A DNA stretch of 64,000 bases from Mesobacillus jeotgali (GTDB lineage: Bacteria; Bacillota; Bacilli; Bacillales; Cytobacillaceae). Shown here in pieces: positions 52,764 to 62,139 of this stretch. Made by a program: the position numbers and the translations under genes. Positions within the stretch are counted from its first letter, which is position 1, and the number at the start of each line of letters is the position of its first letter. The DNA is taken from positions 1,358,001-1,422,000 of the forward strand of contig NZ_CP109811.1 in NCBI RefSeq assembly GCF_014856545.2, given 5' to 3'. The notes below the pieces were generated by a model. The model saw nothing but the letters and a program-made list of their open reading frames with translations, was not told where the DNA came from and did no database searches.

Positions 52764-54888
52764 ACAAGCTAAAATAAACAACCAAGAAGCTAAAACTTAC
52801 AGAGTTCAAGGACTCACCTGAGCAGACTGTTCAAAAACGTTCGAAGAGAACGTGAAACGTCTGGATGGCGTTTTGAATGCACAAGTTAATTTTGGTGCTG
52901 CTAAAATAACAGTTGTAGGAAATACAACGGTTGAAGCGCTTGAAAAAGCAGGAGCTTTTGATAATTTAAAATTACGAGATGAAAAAGCACAAAAAGTAGA
53001 ACGTGAACCTTTTTGGAAGCAAAAAGAAAACATTAAAGTGTATATTTCAGCCCTATTATTAATCGTTAGTTGGTTATTAGGAGAACAACTCGGAGAAGGT
53101 CATATTGTACCAACAATCGGATATGGGGCATCTATATTAATTGGTGGCTACTCCTTATTTATTAAAGGCTTTAAAAATCTAAGCAGATTTAAGTTCGATA
53201 TGAATACTCTTATGACAATTGCTATTATTGGGGCTGCATTAATTGGTGAATGGGGAGAAGGAGCAACAGTTGTTATTCTCTTTGCCATTAGTGAAGCCTT
53301 AGAACGCTATTCTATGGACAAAGCTCGTCAATCCATTGAGTCCTTGATGGATATAGCTCCAAAGGAAGCTTTAATACGACGTGGAAGTCAAGAGTTAATG
53401 ATTAGCGTTGATGACATTCAAGTAGGCGACATTATGATCGTGAAACCGGGTCAAAAGTTGGCTATGGATGGAATCGTTGTAAAAGGGACATCTACCTTAA
53501 ACCAAGCTGCGATTACAGGTGAATCTGTCCCGGTGACAAAGACCATTGATGATGAAGTATTCGCTGGTACTTTGAACGAAGAAGGATTATTAGAAGTAAA
53601 AGTAACTAAATTAGTGGAAGATACTACTCTTTCGAAAATAATTCATTTAGTAGAAGAAGCTCAGGCAGAACGCGCTCCTTCTCAAGCATTTGTTGATAAA
53701 TTTGCCAAATATTATACTCCGGCAATTGTTGTATTAGCCTTTTTAATCGCTATTGTCCCACCATTATTTGGCGGAGATTGGAGCGAATGGATATATCAAG
53801 GGTTATCCGTACTAGTCGTTGGTTGTCCTTGTGCATTAGTTGTTTCTACGCCTGTTTCTGTTGTGACCGCAATAGGAAACGCAGCAAGAAATGGTGTTTT
53901 AATCAAAGGTGGAATCCACTTAGAAGAAGCCGGTGCATTGAAGGTTATTGCTTTTGATAAAACAGGAACATTAACAAAAGGAGTTCCAGCAGTAACAGAT
54001 ATCGTAACATTTGGCAGAAATGAAAATGAATTATTGACCATCACAGCAGCGTTGGAAAAAGGATCTCAACATCCACTTGCTTCAGCAATTATGAAAAAAG
54101 CAGAAGCAAACGGATTAAATTATAATGAAGTATCTGTTGAAGATTTTCAATCTATAACCGGTAAGGGTATAAAAGCCAAAGTTAAGGACGAGATGTATTA
54201 TGTAGGAAGTCCTAGTATGTTTGAGGAAATTCTTCCAAATGGTATAGATAAAACCATTTCTGAACAAATTTCAACCCTACAAACACAAGGAAAAACGGTC
54301 ATGATTCTTGGAACCGTCAACGCAATTCTCTGTTTAATTGCTGTGGCTGATCAAGTAAGAAAAACATCTAAAGAAGTTATTCAAAAACTTCATCAACTAG
54401 GAATTGAAAAAACTGTTATGCTTACTGGTGATAACCAACGTACAGCAGAAGCAATTGGAAAAGAAGTTGGTGTATCGGACATTAAAGCCGATTTGCTTCC
54501 AGAGGATAAATTAAACTATATTAAACAACTTCGCGAAAAGTATCATAGTGTGGCGATGGTTGGAGATGGAGTAAATGATGCACCAGCTCTTGCGGCATCC
54601 ACTGTTGGAGTTGCAATGGGTGGGGCCGGAACGGATACTGCTCTTGAAACAGCCGATATTGCTTTAATGTCCGATGATTTAAGTAAATTGCCATTTACGA
54701 TGAAACTAAGTCGAAAAGCATTGAGAACCATTAAGCAAAATATTACTTTCTCTCTAGTAGTTAAAGCTATAGCTTTACTTTTAGTTGTACCGGGTTGGTT
54801 AACATTATGGATAGCTATTTTTGCCGATATGGGGGCAACATTGCTTGTAACTTTAAACAGCTTACGATTATTAAAAGTTAAAGAATAA
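52756..54888 (+). CDS. cadA: Cadmium-translocating P-type ATPase CadA with in-frame TGA at the CxxC cysteine
   Basis: From the ATG at 52756, overlapping cadC, the frame encodes [20 protein letters not shown], then TGA (52819-52821), then [20 protein letters not shown]. In CadA relatives this position is the first cysteine of the metal-binding CxxC (GFTCANC type). The rest is a complete P1B ATPase: TGES phosphatase motif, CPC in [26 protein letters not shown] with the phosphorylated aspartate, HPLASAI and [15 protein letters not shown]. No other lesion is present in 710 codons. Either TGA is a nonsense mutation, with restart at a GTG at 52852 giving a pump lacking most of the HMA domain, or it is read as selenocysteine. 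The CadC sensor is intact. Confidence 0.85.
52837..52853 (+). promoter_or_regulatory. Hairpin after the cadA TGA, SECIS-like geometry
   Basis: ACGTTC (52837-52842) pairs with GAACGT (52848-52853) around the five-base loop GAAGA. The loop begins with G, 21 bases after the TGA. Bacterial SECIS elements usually have such a G early in the loop at 16-37 bases from the TGA. The same bases encode FEENV, common in CadA, so the fit could be accidental. Confidence 0.4.
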
Positions 54889-54898
54889 AATAATGTTT

Positions 54899-54936
54899 CA
54901 TATAAAGGGATAATGGTTTTATTATCCCTTTATATG
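54899..54936 (+). terminator. Hairpin after cadA
   Basis: Perfect 16-bp stem CATATAAAGGGATAAT / ATTATCCCTTTATATG, without a strong T run. Confidence 0.7.
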
Positions 54937-55050
54937 ATTTCTTACTGAATTAAAAGGTACGATGCTTCAATGTGATTTTTCGCCCTTCTTGTTCTAAAAA
55001 ATGGGTACTTTTAAAAAATATTTATATTCAGTTTTTCGGAAGTGAAGATA

Positions 55051-55671
55051 ATGAATAATTCTTGGAATCGAGTGATTTATAAAATTTGGTCTCCAATTTA
55101 TGATAAGATTTTTAATTCGGGTGTTTTTTTAAATGCACGTAGACAAATATTTCTAGATATCCCCTTTCATAGTAATCAAAAGGTACTTTTTGTTGGTGTA
55201 GGAACAGGTGCTGATTTAGAGTTAATAACTCAATCAGATTTAGATATAACGGCAATTGATTTTTCACCTGATATGCTTAAAAAGGCAAGTGCGAAATTTA
55301 AAAATTCACCTATTAAATTCTTAGAAATGGATGCTCAAAATATGGAGTTTGATAATGAGACATTTGATTATGTAGTTGCTAGTTTAATTCTTTCTGTAGT
55401 GCCTGATGCAGATAAGTGTTTAACAGAAATGACGAGGGTTTTAAGAAAAGGAGGCAAAATAATTATTTTTGACAAATTCGTATCTGAAGAACATAAATTA
55501 TCTTTTTCAAAAAAGCTTCTTAGACCACTAATAAAAGTATTAGGAACAGATATTGGATTGAATTTTGAAGATCTGTACCGTAGAAATAATATAAATCTAA
55601 TGATAAACGAAGATAAAAATGTAATGATGAATGGAATGTACAGAAAAATAATAATTAGTAAAGTTAGTTGA
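55051..55671 (+). CDS. Class I SAM-dependent methyltransferase
   Basis: A 206-residue methyltransferase of the UbiE-like group. SAM motif I is VLFVGVGTGADLELI, motif II ITAIDFSPDMLKKAS, and motif III is MTRVLRKGGKIIIFDKF. The substrate is unknown; similar enzymes occur in metal resistance clusters. The ATG at 55051 has a GGAAGTGA site; a GTG at 55042 is in frame. It lies between cadA and merR. Confidence 0.82.
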   Translation: MNNSWNRVIYKIWSPIYDKIFNSGVFLNARRQIFLDIPFHSNQKVLFVGVGTGADLELITQSDLDITAIDFSPDMLKKASAKFKNSPIKFLEMDAQNMEFDNETFDYVVASLILSVVPDADKCLTEMTRVLRKGGKIIIFDKFVSEEHKLSFSKKLLRPLIKVLGTDIGLNFEDLYRRNNINLMINEDKNVMMNGMYRKIIISKVS

Positions 55672-55715
55672 TTATGTTTTGAGCAAATTAAAAATTTCAA
55701 AATTACTTTTTACTC

Positions 55716-55747
55716 TTTACCCTGTACTATGGTACAGGGTTTATAAT
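55716..55747 (+). promoter_or_regulatory. MerR-type promoter with long spacer
   Basis: TTTACC (55716-55721) and TATAAT (55742-55747) are 20 bp apart, longer than normal, and the spacer holds the perfect dyad ACCCTGTAC-TATG-GTACAGGGT (55719-55740). This is the hallmark of promoters twisted open by a metal-bound MerR protein. Confidence 0.85.
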
Positions 55748-55765
55748 TTATCTGAGGTGAATGAA

Positions 55766-56161
55766 ATGAAATATCGCATTAGTGAACTTGCAGAAAGGTG
55801 TGGGGTCAATAAAGAAACGATAAGATATTACGAAAGATTGGGTCTCCTTTCGGAACCTTCTCGGACAAAAGCTGGATATAGGATGTATCCAGAAGAGTCT
55901 GTGGAACGCCTACAATTTATTAAACGAATGCAAGATTTAGGTTTTTCTTTAGCCGAGATCGATAAACTACTTGGAGTTGTTGATAAAGACGACGAACGAT
56001 GTAAGGATATGTATGATTTTGTTGTTCATAAAATTGATGAAGTTCAAAAGAAAATTAAGGATTTAAAAAGAATCGAACACATGCTAATTAATTTAAAAGA
56101 TTGTTGTCCTGATGAAAAATCTCTAAATGAATGTCCTATTATTGAAACTTTGATGAATTAG
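55766..56161 (+). CDS. merR: Mercury-responsive regulator MerR
   Basis: A 131-residue MerR. The N-terminal winged helix reads YRISELAERCGVNKETIRYY, followed by a long dimerisation helix. The Hg(II)-binding cysteines C79 (DERCKDM), C114 and C123 (CCPDEKSLNEC) sit at the numbers known for the Bacillus RC607 protein, so this is a mercury sensor rather than a zinc or copper type. The start at 55766 follows GAGGTG. A MerR-type dyad lies just upstream. No merA or merB follows. Confidence 0.93.
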   Translation: MKYRISELAERCGVNKETIRYYERLGLLSEPSRTKAGYRMYPEESVERLQFIKRMQDLGFSLAEIDKLLGVVDKDDERCKDMYDFVVHKIDEVQKKIKDLKRIEHMLINLKDCCPDEKSLNECPIIETLMN

Positions 56162-56204
56162 AAAAGATAGCACAAAATATGTATCATAATAAGGTGGGAG
56201 AAGG

Positions 56205-56663
56205 ATGTCAGATTGTTGTAATAACACTAAAGAAATTAAAAATGAAAATGTTGTAAAGTGTCCATCTTGTAAAAATAGATCTAAAAATGTAAAGTTGATA
56301 ACATTAAAATCAATGCTTAAACCATCTGCATTAGAAACATTAAATGCTAAAGAAAATCACTATTTTTGTTCAACCAAAGATTGTGATGTAGTCTATTTTG
56401 ATACGAATTATAAAGAGTACTTTGTATCTGACATAAAGGTGGCCGTTCATCAAAAAGATGCCTCAGTAACTACACCAATTTGTTATTGTTTTGATTGGAC
56501 AAAAGAGAAAATAAAGGAATACGTAGAAAAAGGCCTTACTCCTAATCCAGTAGAACATATTCGAGAGAACATAAAGGAAAACCGATGTGGTTGTGATGTG
56601 AATAACCCTCAAGGTAGTTGTTGCTTGGCAAATGTTACAAGCTATATCAAAGAACTAACCTAA
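56205..56663 (+). CDS. CopZ-like cysteine-rich metallochaperone
   Basis: A 152-residue cysteine-rich protein. CPSCKNRSKNVKLIT with a zinc-finger-like cysteine pair, YFCSTKDCDVVYFD, and VTTPICYCFDWTKEKIKEYV, the CxC of the BFD/CopZ-NTD iron-sulfur domain, are visible; a CGC cluster and a second cysteine pair close the protein. Such proteins are metal or [2Fe-2S] carriers next to Hg or Cu resistance genes. Lying 43 bp after merR, it is probably the only structural gene left under its control. Confidence 0.8.
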   Translation: MSDCCNNTKEIKNENVVKCPSCKNRSKNVKLITLKSMLKPSALETLNAKENHYFCSTKDCDVVYFDTNYKEYFVSDIKVAVHQKDASVTTPICYCFDWTKEKIKEYVEKGLTPNPVEHIRENIKENRCGCDVNNPQGSCCLANVTSYIKELT

Positions 56664-56700
56664 CCTAATCTATATATACTTAACGAAAGGAAAGGGAGCG

Positions 56701-56817
56701 ATTGTATAGTATACTTAGATTTAAACAACTTTATTTTAACCCCGTCGGAAAATTAGAACGGGGTTATGCGTGTTTGAGATTTTAAGATTAAATACCTTTC
56801 TTGTCACTATACAATAA
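56701..56817. repeat. 9-bp inverted repeat flanking the end of the cargo
   Basis: ATTGTATAG (56701-56709) and CTATACAAT (56809-56817) are perfect inverted copies at either side of the merR-operon terminator, just beyond the tnpC-like gene. They could mark a transposon end, but Tn554-type elements normally lack inverted ends. Confidence 0.4.
56738..56768 (+). terminator. Terminator after the CopZ-like gene
   Basis: AACCCCGT / ACGGGGTT stem, T-poor tail. It separates the metal-resistance genes from the convergent transposition genes. Confidence 0.7.
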
Positions 56818-56824
56818 CCTATAT

Positions 56825-57523
56825 TTATTTTTTAAAAATATTGCTAAATCTATTCTCCATAGTTGAAAGGTTATTATTTTTTTGACATTGTGTTTCTGGG
56901 GCTGTTTCAGTCACTTTGAAGAAAGTATCTAAGTTTTCGAGAGTAGAATGGTTCTTATTAGTATGGTCGAATTTAATTAGATTATCTTTTAGGTTTTTTT
57001 CGTCTCTCAAGTGTGAAAAGGCACTTGAGATCATCTGACTATTATATAGATGTTCATAATGCTTAACTTGTTCTTTCAACTGTTTTATTTCTTCGTCCTT
57101 AATTTTTATTTCCTCATTCATGTCTTTTGAATTATCAAGTGCTTCTTTGTATTTCCTTACCTCATTATAAAGCTCATAAAATGCAGTTTCAATGTAGTGA
57201 AGCTCATTAATAATTTTGTTTTTATCGTTTTTATATATATCAAAAATTTGTTCGATATTTGGAAAGTATACCTCATCCTTTTCGGTTAATCCTAAAGGTC
57301 GTTTAATCGGTTTGTTCAGTTCTTCGATGGTTTCTGGAATACGTCTACTCCAAGTATTCCTGCCGATACCTGTTTGTTTTTCCAGTAACAGATAGGTTAA
57401 CTTTTGACCTTTAAATTTATTTTTAATTTCTAAAGCTATTTCTTTAAGTTCGACATCAGTATAACTGGAAGGTCGTCCTCTTTCCTTTTTAGATTCATTA
57501 CTAGCTGATTTATTTTTACTCAT
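56825..57523 (-). CDS. Tn554-like TnpC accessory transposition protein
   Basis: A 232-residue protein, basic at the N-terminus with a helix-turn-helix-like region (GRPSSYTDVELKEIALEIKN, TYLLLEKQTGIGRNTWSRRI) and a long coiled coil (KDEEIKQLKEQVKHYEHL). It is the last of three genes and overlaps the recombinase gene by 8 bases (ATGAGTAA). Position and type match TnpC of Tn554, but it is longer than the 125-aa classic TnpC. It is probably an orientation or accessory factor. Confidence 0.7.
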   Translation of the reverse strand: MSKNKSASNESKKERGRPSSYTDVELKEIALEIKNKFKGQKLTYLLLEKQTGIGRNTWSRRIPETIEELNKPIKRPLGLTEKDEVYFPNIEQIFDIYKNDKNKIINELHYIETAFYELYNEVRKYKEALDNSKDMNEEIKIKDEEIKQLKEQVKHYEHLYNSQMISSAFSHLRDEKNLKDNLIKFDHTNKNHSTLENLDTFFKVTETAPETQCQKNNNLSTMENRFSNIFKK

Positions 57524-58901
57524 ATCTCTGTTCCTCCATTAATCTAGAATCAATTATTGCTTTATGATCCATGTATTGTACTAACTTCATAGAATTTGTT
57601 TTTAATATTTCTTTAGAGTTAGGATGTCTTGAAATATCTAAGGAACTACATTGTTCCTTCATTAATAGTAGGATCTCATTGATTCGTTGATTGAGTAAAT
57701 CAGAATAATCTTCAAGCCATTTAATCCCTTCCTCATACTCTGATAAATTAGGTTTAAAAACATAGTTATCACACATTCTACAATCCTCAATACAGGTATT
57801 AGGGAATAAATGAGGTGCCTCCTTACAATATCCAAAGTCTACTATTAAAAAGTTTGTGGTATCATGTTCATTATAAATCTTACCTCTATCATATGCTTCA
57901 CGTCTCCAGCCGATAAATCCGTACGACATTGGTTCGGATACTTTTCTCTCCAAAATTTTTTGCGCCAATAAATAAACATAAGATTGGGAGAAATGAACAG
58001 CATGGGAATAGTAATTTTCTTGTGTAGCAATAACGTCATGTCCGGCCATTCTTGCAATTGAAAGCATGTTGAATCCTTGAAGAAACATATTTATTATTGC
58101 GAAATGTCTTGTATCTCCCGGCTTAACTCTTTCGAGGTTTCTTTCTGCGTAAATTTTTTCTACCACTTCATTATAAAATTCTTGTAATAAATACTCGAAA
58201 TTGTATAATGTCATCCTTTTAAAAGCCTGAGATTTTCGTTTTTTTCTATACAACAGATAAAAATCTCTTGGGAACAAATATTCATCCTCGATATCTAATT
58301 CAACTAACTTAATTTTATAAAAAGTAATGAGTTGATAGGTTTTATTATCAATTTGTATAGGTTCGTATATAATTGTTTTATCGGGTGAGTCTTGTTCATT
58401 TTTAATTCTTGGAACCTTTAGCCATGTGCTACCATCGTTTTTTTGATCAAGGCAATCTACTTTCATTAAGAGTAGTTCGTTTGGTCTCATTGGTAATACA
58501 TTTGTAGTTAACCACCATATCATAATAGGCATATATTTAAGTGTTGCTTCAATAGGTTTTGTCTGAAAAAAGTCATTTACAATGTCATTAAAAATCAAAA
58601 CATCATGAAAGTTAGGTAAATTCCTGTTTCCAAACTTTTCAAAAGGTATCGTTTCACAAATTGCTAAAATATCATTTTTTTCCTCACAGATATAAAACCC
58701 AATAAAATTTTTTAAAACATTTGAAACAGAGTAAGCACGTGGTCCTGAAAGTGGCAAAAACATTTCTTTTAGTTTATCAATGTGTTTAAACCCTTGTGAT
58801 AATAGTATTGATTTTTTGAGTATTTGAAGTTCATCATAACACTTGTGAGCATTGACCCCAGATATTCGCCTTAAAGCAATAATGTTTTTGACATCCTTAA
58901 A
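57516..58901 (-). pseudogene. TnpB-like tyrosine recombinase, 3' part, split by a transposon
   Basis: This carries the catalytic half: Arg I in NVLPMRPNELLLMK, the second box in KPGDTRHFAIINMFLQGFN, MAGHDVIATQENYYSH with the histidine and catalytic tyrosine, and a C-terminal cysteine cluster CIEDCRMCDNYVF. An ATG at 58763 is internal; the frame is open upstream (KFKDVKNIIALRRISGVNAH) to the transposon junction near 58901. The 5' part is at 62140-62415. The insertion should abolish full-length protein. Confidence 0.82.
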
Positions 58902-59090
58902 TTTCCGAAAGTTGACGGTATTGCCTGTCCAGAATTAGTCGATTATAATGTCCGTATATAATTCGAAACATTTCGACATTTATTCTGGAGAAAGGAAAAG
59001 ACGTCCCCCATAATGTATAACTGCGCCAACAGTTATACAGGAGACGTCCCACAAAAAAGTATATGGTTATTGTATCAGATTATCAGCTGA

Positions 59091-59621
59091 TTGAAAACAC
59101 TCTTACTGGAGTTTTTAGTTAGGGGTGCGGGGAGGATCCCTTCCCCTTGCTGTGGTAAAGACATGTTGGTTAGAGGTACAAAGAATCGAAAAGCCAAGGA
59201 TCATACAGGTCAGAGTAAAACATATAACATCCGAAGAATGCAGTGCACCAATTGTCAGACCATCCATCATGAACTTCCAGATTTATTGATTCCTTATAAA
59301 CGCTATGAGGCTGAATGTATCGAAGACGTTCTTACGAACCCATCCACCCACATTGTTGCTGCCGAAGATTCCACTCTTTCAAGATGGCACGGTTGGTTTC
59401 ATCAATTAATGGATTATTGGATCGGCTGTTTGAACTCCATCATGATCAGGACCAACCAGGGAAAGATCCCCCAGGATGTTACGTCCAAATGTTCAGGGAC
59501 CGCACTTCAAAGGATAGGACGCTTGGTAGGAGATGCCAATGGATGGCTGACAAGAATTGTCCGGCCCATCGCAAATATAAATTTATGGTTACACACCCGT
59601 TCCGCATTCATTGTCCAATAG
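59091..59621 (+). CDS. DUF6431-type zinc-ribbon protein
   Basis: A 176-residue protein with a CCGKDML..CTNCQTIHHELPD zinc ribbon, the hallmark of the DUF6431 proteins that accompany this transposon type. The start is doubtful: a better-placed ATG at 59062 encodes MVIVSDYQLIENTLTGVF in another frame, so a one-base shift near 59110 may have cut the true N-terminus. Role in transposition unknown. Confidence 0.65.
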   Translation: MKTLLLEFLVRGAGRIPSPCCGKDMLVRGTKNRKAKDHTGQSKTYNIRRMQCTNCQTIHHELPDLLIPYKRYEAECIEDVLTNPSTHIVAAEDSTLSRWHGWFHQLMDYWIGCLNSIMIRTNQGKIPQDVTSKCSGTALQRIGRLVGDANGWLTRIVRPIANINLWLHTRSAFIVQ

Positions 59622-59665
59622 AACCTGATTTACACTCGTGATAGACACAGAGAGGAGAATGTATC

Positions 59666-61021
59666 ATGAGTGATCATAAGAAATCAGAAGAATTGGCAGT
59701 GCAGCGTTTTCAGCTGATATCCCCTTTATTGGCAGAGGGGCTTGACGCTGGGAAAGTAAAGGAGTTAAGAGACCAGATAGCGAAGGCTAGCGGTCTTTCT
59801 GAAAGAACCATCAGGCGATATTTGGCTCAATTTCAGGTAGATGGGTTTGGAGGACTAAAGCCGCAAGGAAGAAAAGGTGCTCAAAAGTCTGAGGCTATCC
59901 CTCCTCATTTATTGGAACAGGCAATCCTTCTGCGTAAGGAAGTGCCGAGCCGGAGCGTGGCTCAAATCATACAGATACTCGAGTGGGAAGGGTTGGCTGA
60001 ACCAGGGCAGATCAAAAGGTCAACGCTCCAGGAAAAGCTCACTGAAAAAGGTTACAGCACACGGCATATGCGACTCTACTCCCAGACAGGAGTAGCTGCC
60101 AGGAGATTTCAGAAGCGACATCGCAACCAACTCTGGCAATCAGATATCAAGTATGGCCCTTACCTGCCAATTGGTCCGAATGGAATGAAGAAACAAGTAT
60201 ATCTTGTCGCCTTTATCGACGACGCCACCAGATTTGTGCTTCACGCAGCTTTCTACCCTACTTTGGATTCAAGGATCATTGAAGATGCCTTTCGGCAGGC
60301 CATACAAAAGTATGGTGTTCCAGAAGCTGTTTATTTTGATAATGGAAAGCAATATCGAACCAAATGGATGTCGCGTACCTGCTCAAAAATAGGCACCCGC
60401 CTTACATACACAAGGCCATACTCAGCTGAATCAAAAGGGAAAATTGAACGCTTTAACAGAGTAATAGATTCATTCATAAGTGAGGCTGTCATCGAAAAAC
60501 CCAATACACTTGATCGTCTGAATGAGCTTTTCCAAGTGTGGCTGACAGAGTGTTATCAGAATAAGCCTCATTCTGCACTTGGGGAGAAAATCAGCCCGGA
60601 AACGGCATTTCGTTCAGATAAGAAAGCGATTCGGTTCATCGATCCGGATACGTTGAGTAATGCATTTCTCCATTGTGAAACGAGGAAAGTTGATAAATCA
60701 GGATGCATCAGTTTCATGGATCAAAAATATGAGGTGGGCCTGACATTCATTGGACGACAGGTTGAAGTTGTTTATGACCCTGCGAATATCGAGGAGCTAA
60801 CCATTGAGTTCGAGGGTCATATTCCATGGAAAGCCAAGAAGCTGGTCATTGGGGAAAGAGCTGGGAAGCGTCCTGCATTACCTGAGCACCTGCAGGTGCA
60901 GGATGTAGAATCTTCAAGACTATTAAAGGCAGCTGAACGAAAGAACCAGGAACGTCAAACTGAACAGAAACCTGCCGTGACCTTCCGTGCCGTTTGGAAG
61001 GAGGATGATTCTCGTGTTTGA
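59666..61021 (+). CDS. DDE transposase with Mu-type C-terminal domain
   Basis: A 451-residue DDE integrase/transposase. A helix-turn-helix (SGLSERTIRRYLAQF) is followed by the retroviral-integrase core with D160 (WQSDIKYG), D225 (VYFDNGKQY) and E261 (SKGKIERFNRV), and a Mu-transposase-C domain. GAGAGGAG precedes the ATG. It partly overlaps the ATPase gene, as in MuA/MuB or TniA/TniB pairs. Confidence 0.9.
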   Translation: MSDHKKSEELAVQRFQLISPLLAEGLDAGKVKELRDQIAKASGLSERTIRRYLAQFQVDGFGGLKPQGRKGAQKSEAIPPHLLEQAILLRKEVPSRSVAQIIQILEWEGLAEPGQIKRSTLQEKLTEKGYSTRHMRLYSQTGVAARRFQKRHRNQLWQSDIKYGPYLPIGPNGMKKQVYLVAFIDDATRFVLHAAFYPTLDSRIIEDAFRQAIQKYGVPEAVYFDNGKQYRTKWMSRTCSKIGTRLTYTRPYSAESKGKIERFNRVIDSFISEAVIEKPNTLDRLNELFQVWLTECYQNKPHSALGEKISPETAFRSDKKAIRFIDPDTLSNAFLHCETRKVDKSGCISFMDQKYEVGLTFIGRQVEVVYDPANIEELTIEFEGHIPWKAKKLVIGERAGKRPALPEHLQVQDVESSRLLKAAERKNQERQTEQKPAVTFRAVWKEDDSRV

Positions 61022-61814
61022 AGCCTTCTATGAAATGGATTACACACCTTTCGCCAGAGATCTTCCGACTGATCAATTGTATGATTCCTCGATGATGCAA
61101 GAAATCCTTGGAAGGCTGAAGTACACAGCTGAAAGACAGCTTTTCGCCGTTCTGAGTGGGGATAGTGGTACTGGAAAGACTACGACCATCCGTAAGTTTG
61201 TGGACAAATTGGATAAAAGGAAATTCCATATCCTTTACCTGTCTGACTCTAAGTTAACACCTCGGCATTTTTACAAAGGTCTTCTGGAACAGTTAGGCTC
61301 CGAAGCGAAGTTTTACCGGGGAGATGCAAAACGGCAGCTTCATCGTGAGATTGAATTAATGAAAGGCATACGAGGGCTACAACCTGTGGTGGTAGTGGAT
61401 GAAGCCCATCTTCTGGACCGTGAAATGCTTGAAGAGGTTCGTTTCCTACTGAACTTCAAAATGGATTCGCAAAGCCCGATGGCGCTTATCCTTGTCGGTC
61501 AAAGTGAATTATGGGATCGACTTCGGCTCCAATCATACGCAGCCATACGCCAAAGAATCGATATCCAATTTCAGCTAGGACATCTCGATCGTGCCCAAGT
61601 TGAAGAATATGTTTCTAGGCACCTTCGTTATGCCGGAGTTGACCAACCAATATTCTCTGACGGGGCTCTCGATGAAATCCATCGGTTTTCTGGTGGTGCC
61701 GCAAGGCTCATAGATAAACTCTGCACGCATAGTCTACTCTATGGCTCACAAAATGGCCGAAGGATCATTGACGACCATATGATCAAGCAAGTCATCCAGG
61801 GTGAACTTTCATGA
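61014..61814 (+). CDS. ExeA/TniB-like AAA ATPase of the transposon
   Basis: A 266-residue AAA ATPase with MFEAFYEMDYTPFARD at the start, Walker A LSGDSGTGKTTTIRKF and Walker B PVVVVDEAHLLDREML. By analogy with MuB, TnsC or TniB it would select and protect targets. I choose GTG at 61014, nine bases after AAGGAGG; an ATG at 61005 is in frame but overlaps that site. Confidence 0.88.
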   Translation: MFEAFYEMDYTPFARDLPTDQLYDSSMMQEILGRLKYTAERQLFAVLSGDSGTGKTTTIRKFVDKLDKRKFHILYLSDSKLTPRHFYKGLLEQLGSEAKFYRGDAKRQLHREIELMKGIRGLQPVVVVDEAHLLDREMLEEVRFLLNFKMDSQSPMALILVGQSELWDRLRLQSYAAIRQRIDIQFQLGHLDRAQVEEYVSRHLRYAGVDQPIFSDGALDEIHRFSGGAARLIDKLCTHSLLYGSQNGRRIIDDHMIKQVIQGELS

Positions 61815-62047
61815 AAAGCCGTTGGAAAGAAATGAATTACAATGAAGAGTTGGATTGTTGGGTTGTATTTTGGGGGGACAATGCTGGTTATAAGATGCGA
61901 TGTGGAGAATGGTTTGATCTTCATCTAGGTAATGGCAAGACTCTTTCCTGCCGTCTGGAACTGGGTAGGGATTGGTATATTTTCACTGGTCGTAACGACG
62001 TAAAGTTCTATCTTAAGAAAAACGAGACGTACCAAGTTGACTTGTAA
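61811..62047 (+). CDS. DUF5348 protein
   Basis: A 78-residue protein with DCWVVFWGDNAGYKMRCGEW and LELGRDWYIFTGRNDVKFYL, matching the small DUF5348 proteins encoded last in this transposon type. It overlaps the ATPase gene by 4 bases. Function unknown. Confidence 0.8.
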   Translation: MKSRWKEMNYNEELDCWVVFWGDNAGYKMRCGEWFDLHLGNGKTLSCRLELGRDWYIFTGRNDVKFYLKKNETYQVDL

Positions 62048-62139
62048 AATCGTTGGGAAGCAGGAAAACTGCCTCCCTTTTCATTTTGGACAGGAAATCC
62101 GTCAGTTTTCGGACAATTAGTACCATCAATTTCCGGACA

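Larger units (their letters stand above)
58902..62139 (+). mobile_element. Mu/Tn7-like four-gene transposon (3.2 kb)
   Basis: The ends are imperfect inverted repeats: TTTCCGAAAGTTGACGGTAT at 58902-58921 against the complement of 62120-62139 (TGTCCGGAAATTGATGGTAC), 15 of 20 matching. Further internal copies are at 58924-58932 and 62082-62116 (CCGAAAACTGACGG-type). Genes: a zinc-finger protein, a DDE transposase, an ExeA-like ATPase and a DUF5348 protein. It interrupts the TnpB-like recombinase gene. No clear target duplication is seen (TTAAA against TTGTA). GC content is higher than in its surroundings. Confidence 0.78.

Noticed and set aside
58764..58901. ATG at 58763 as the real start of the TnpB-like gene
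   Set aside because: The frame continues upstream with conserved-looking sequence to the transposon junction, and the matching 5' part is found on the other side.
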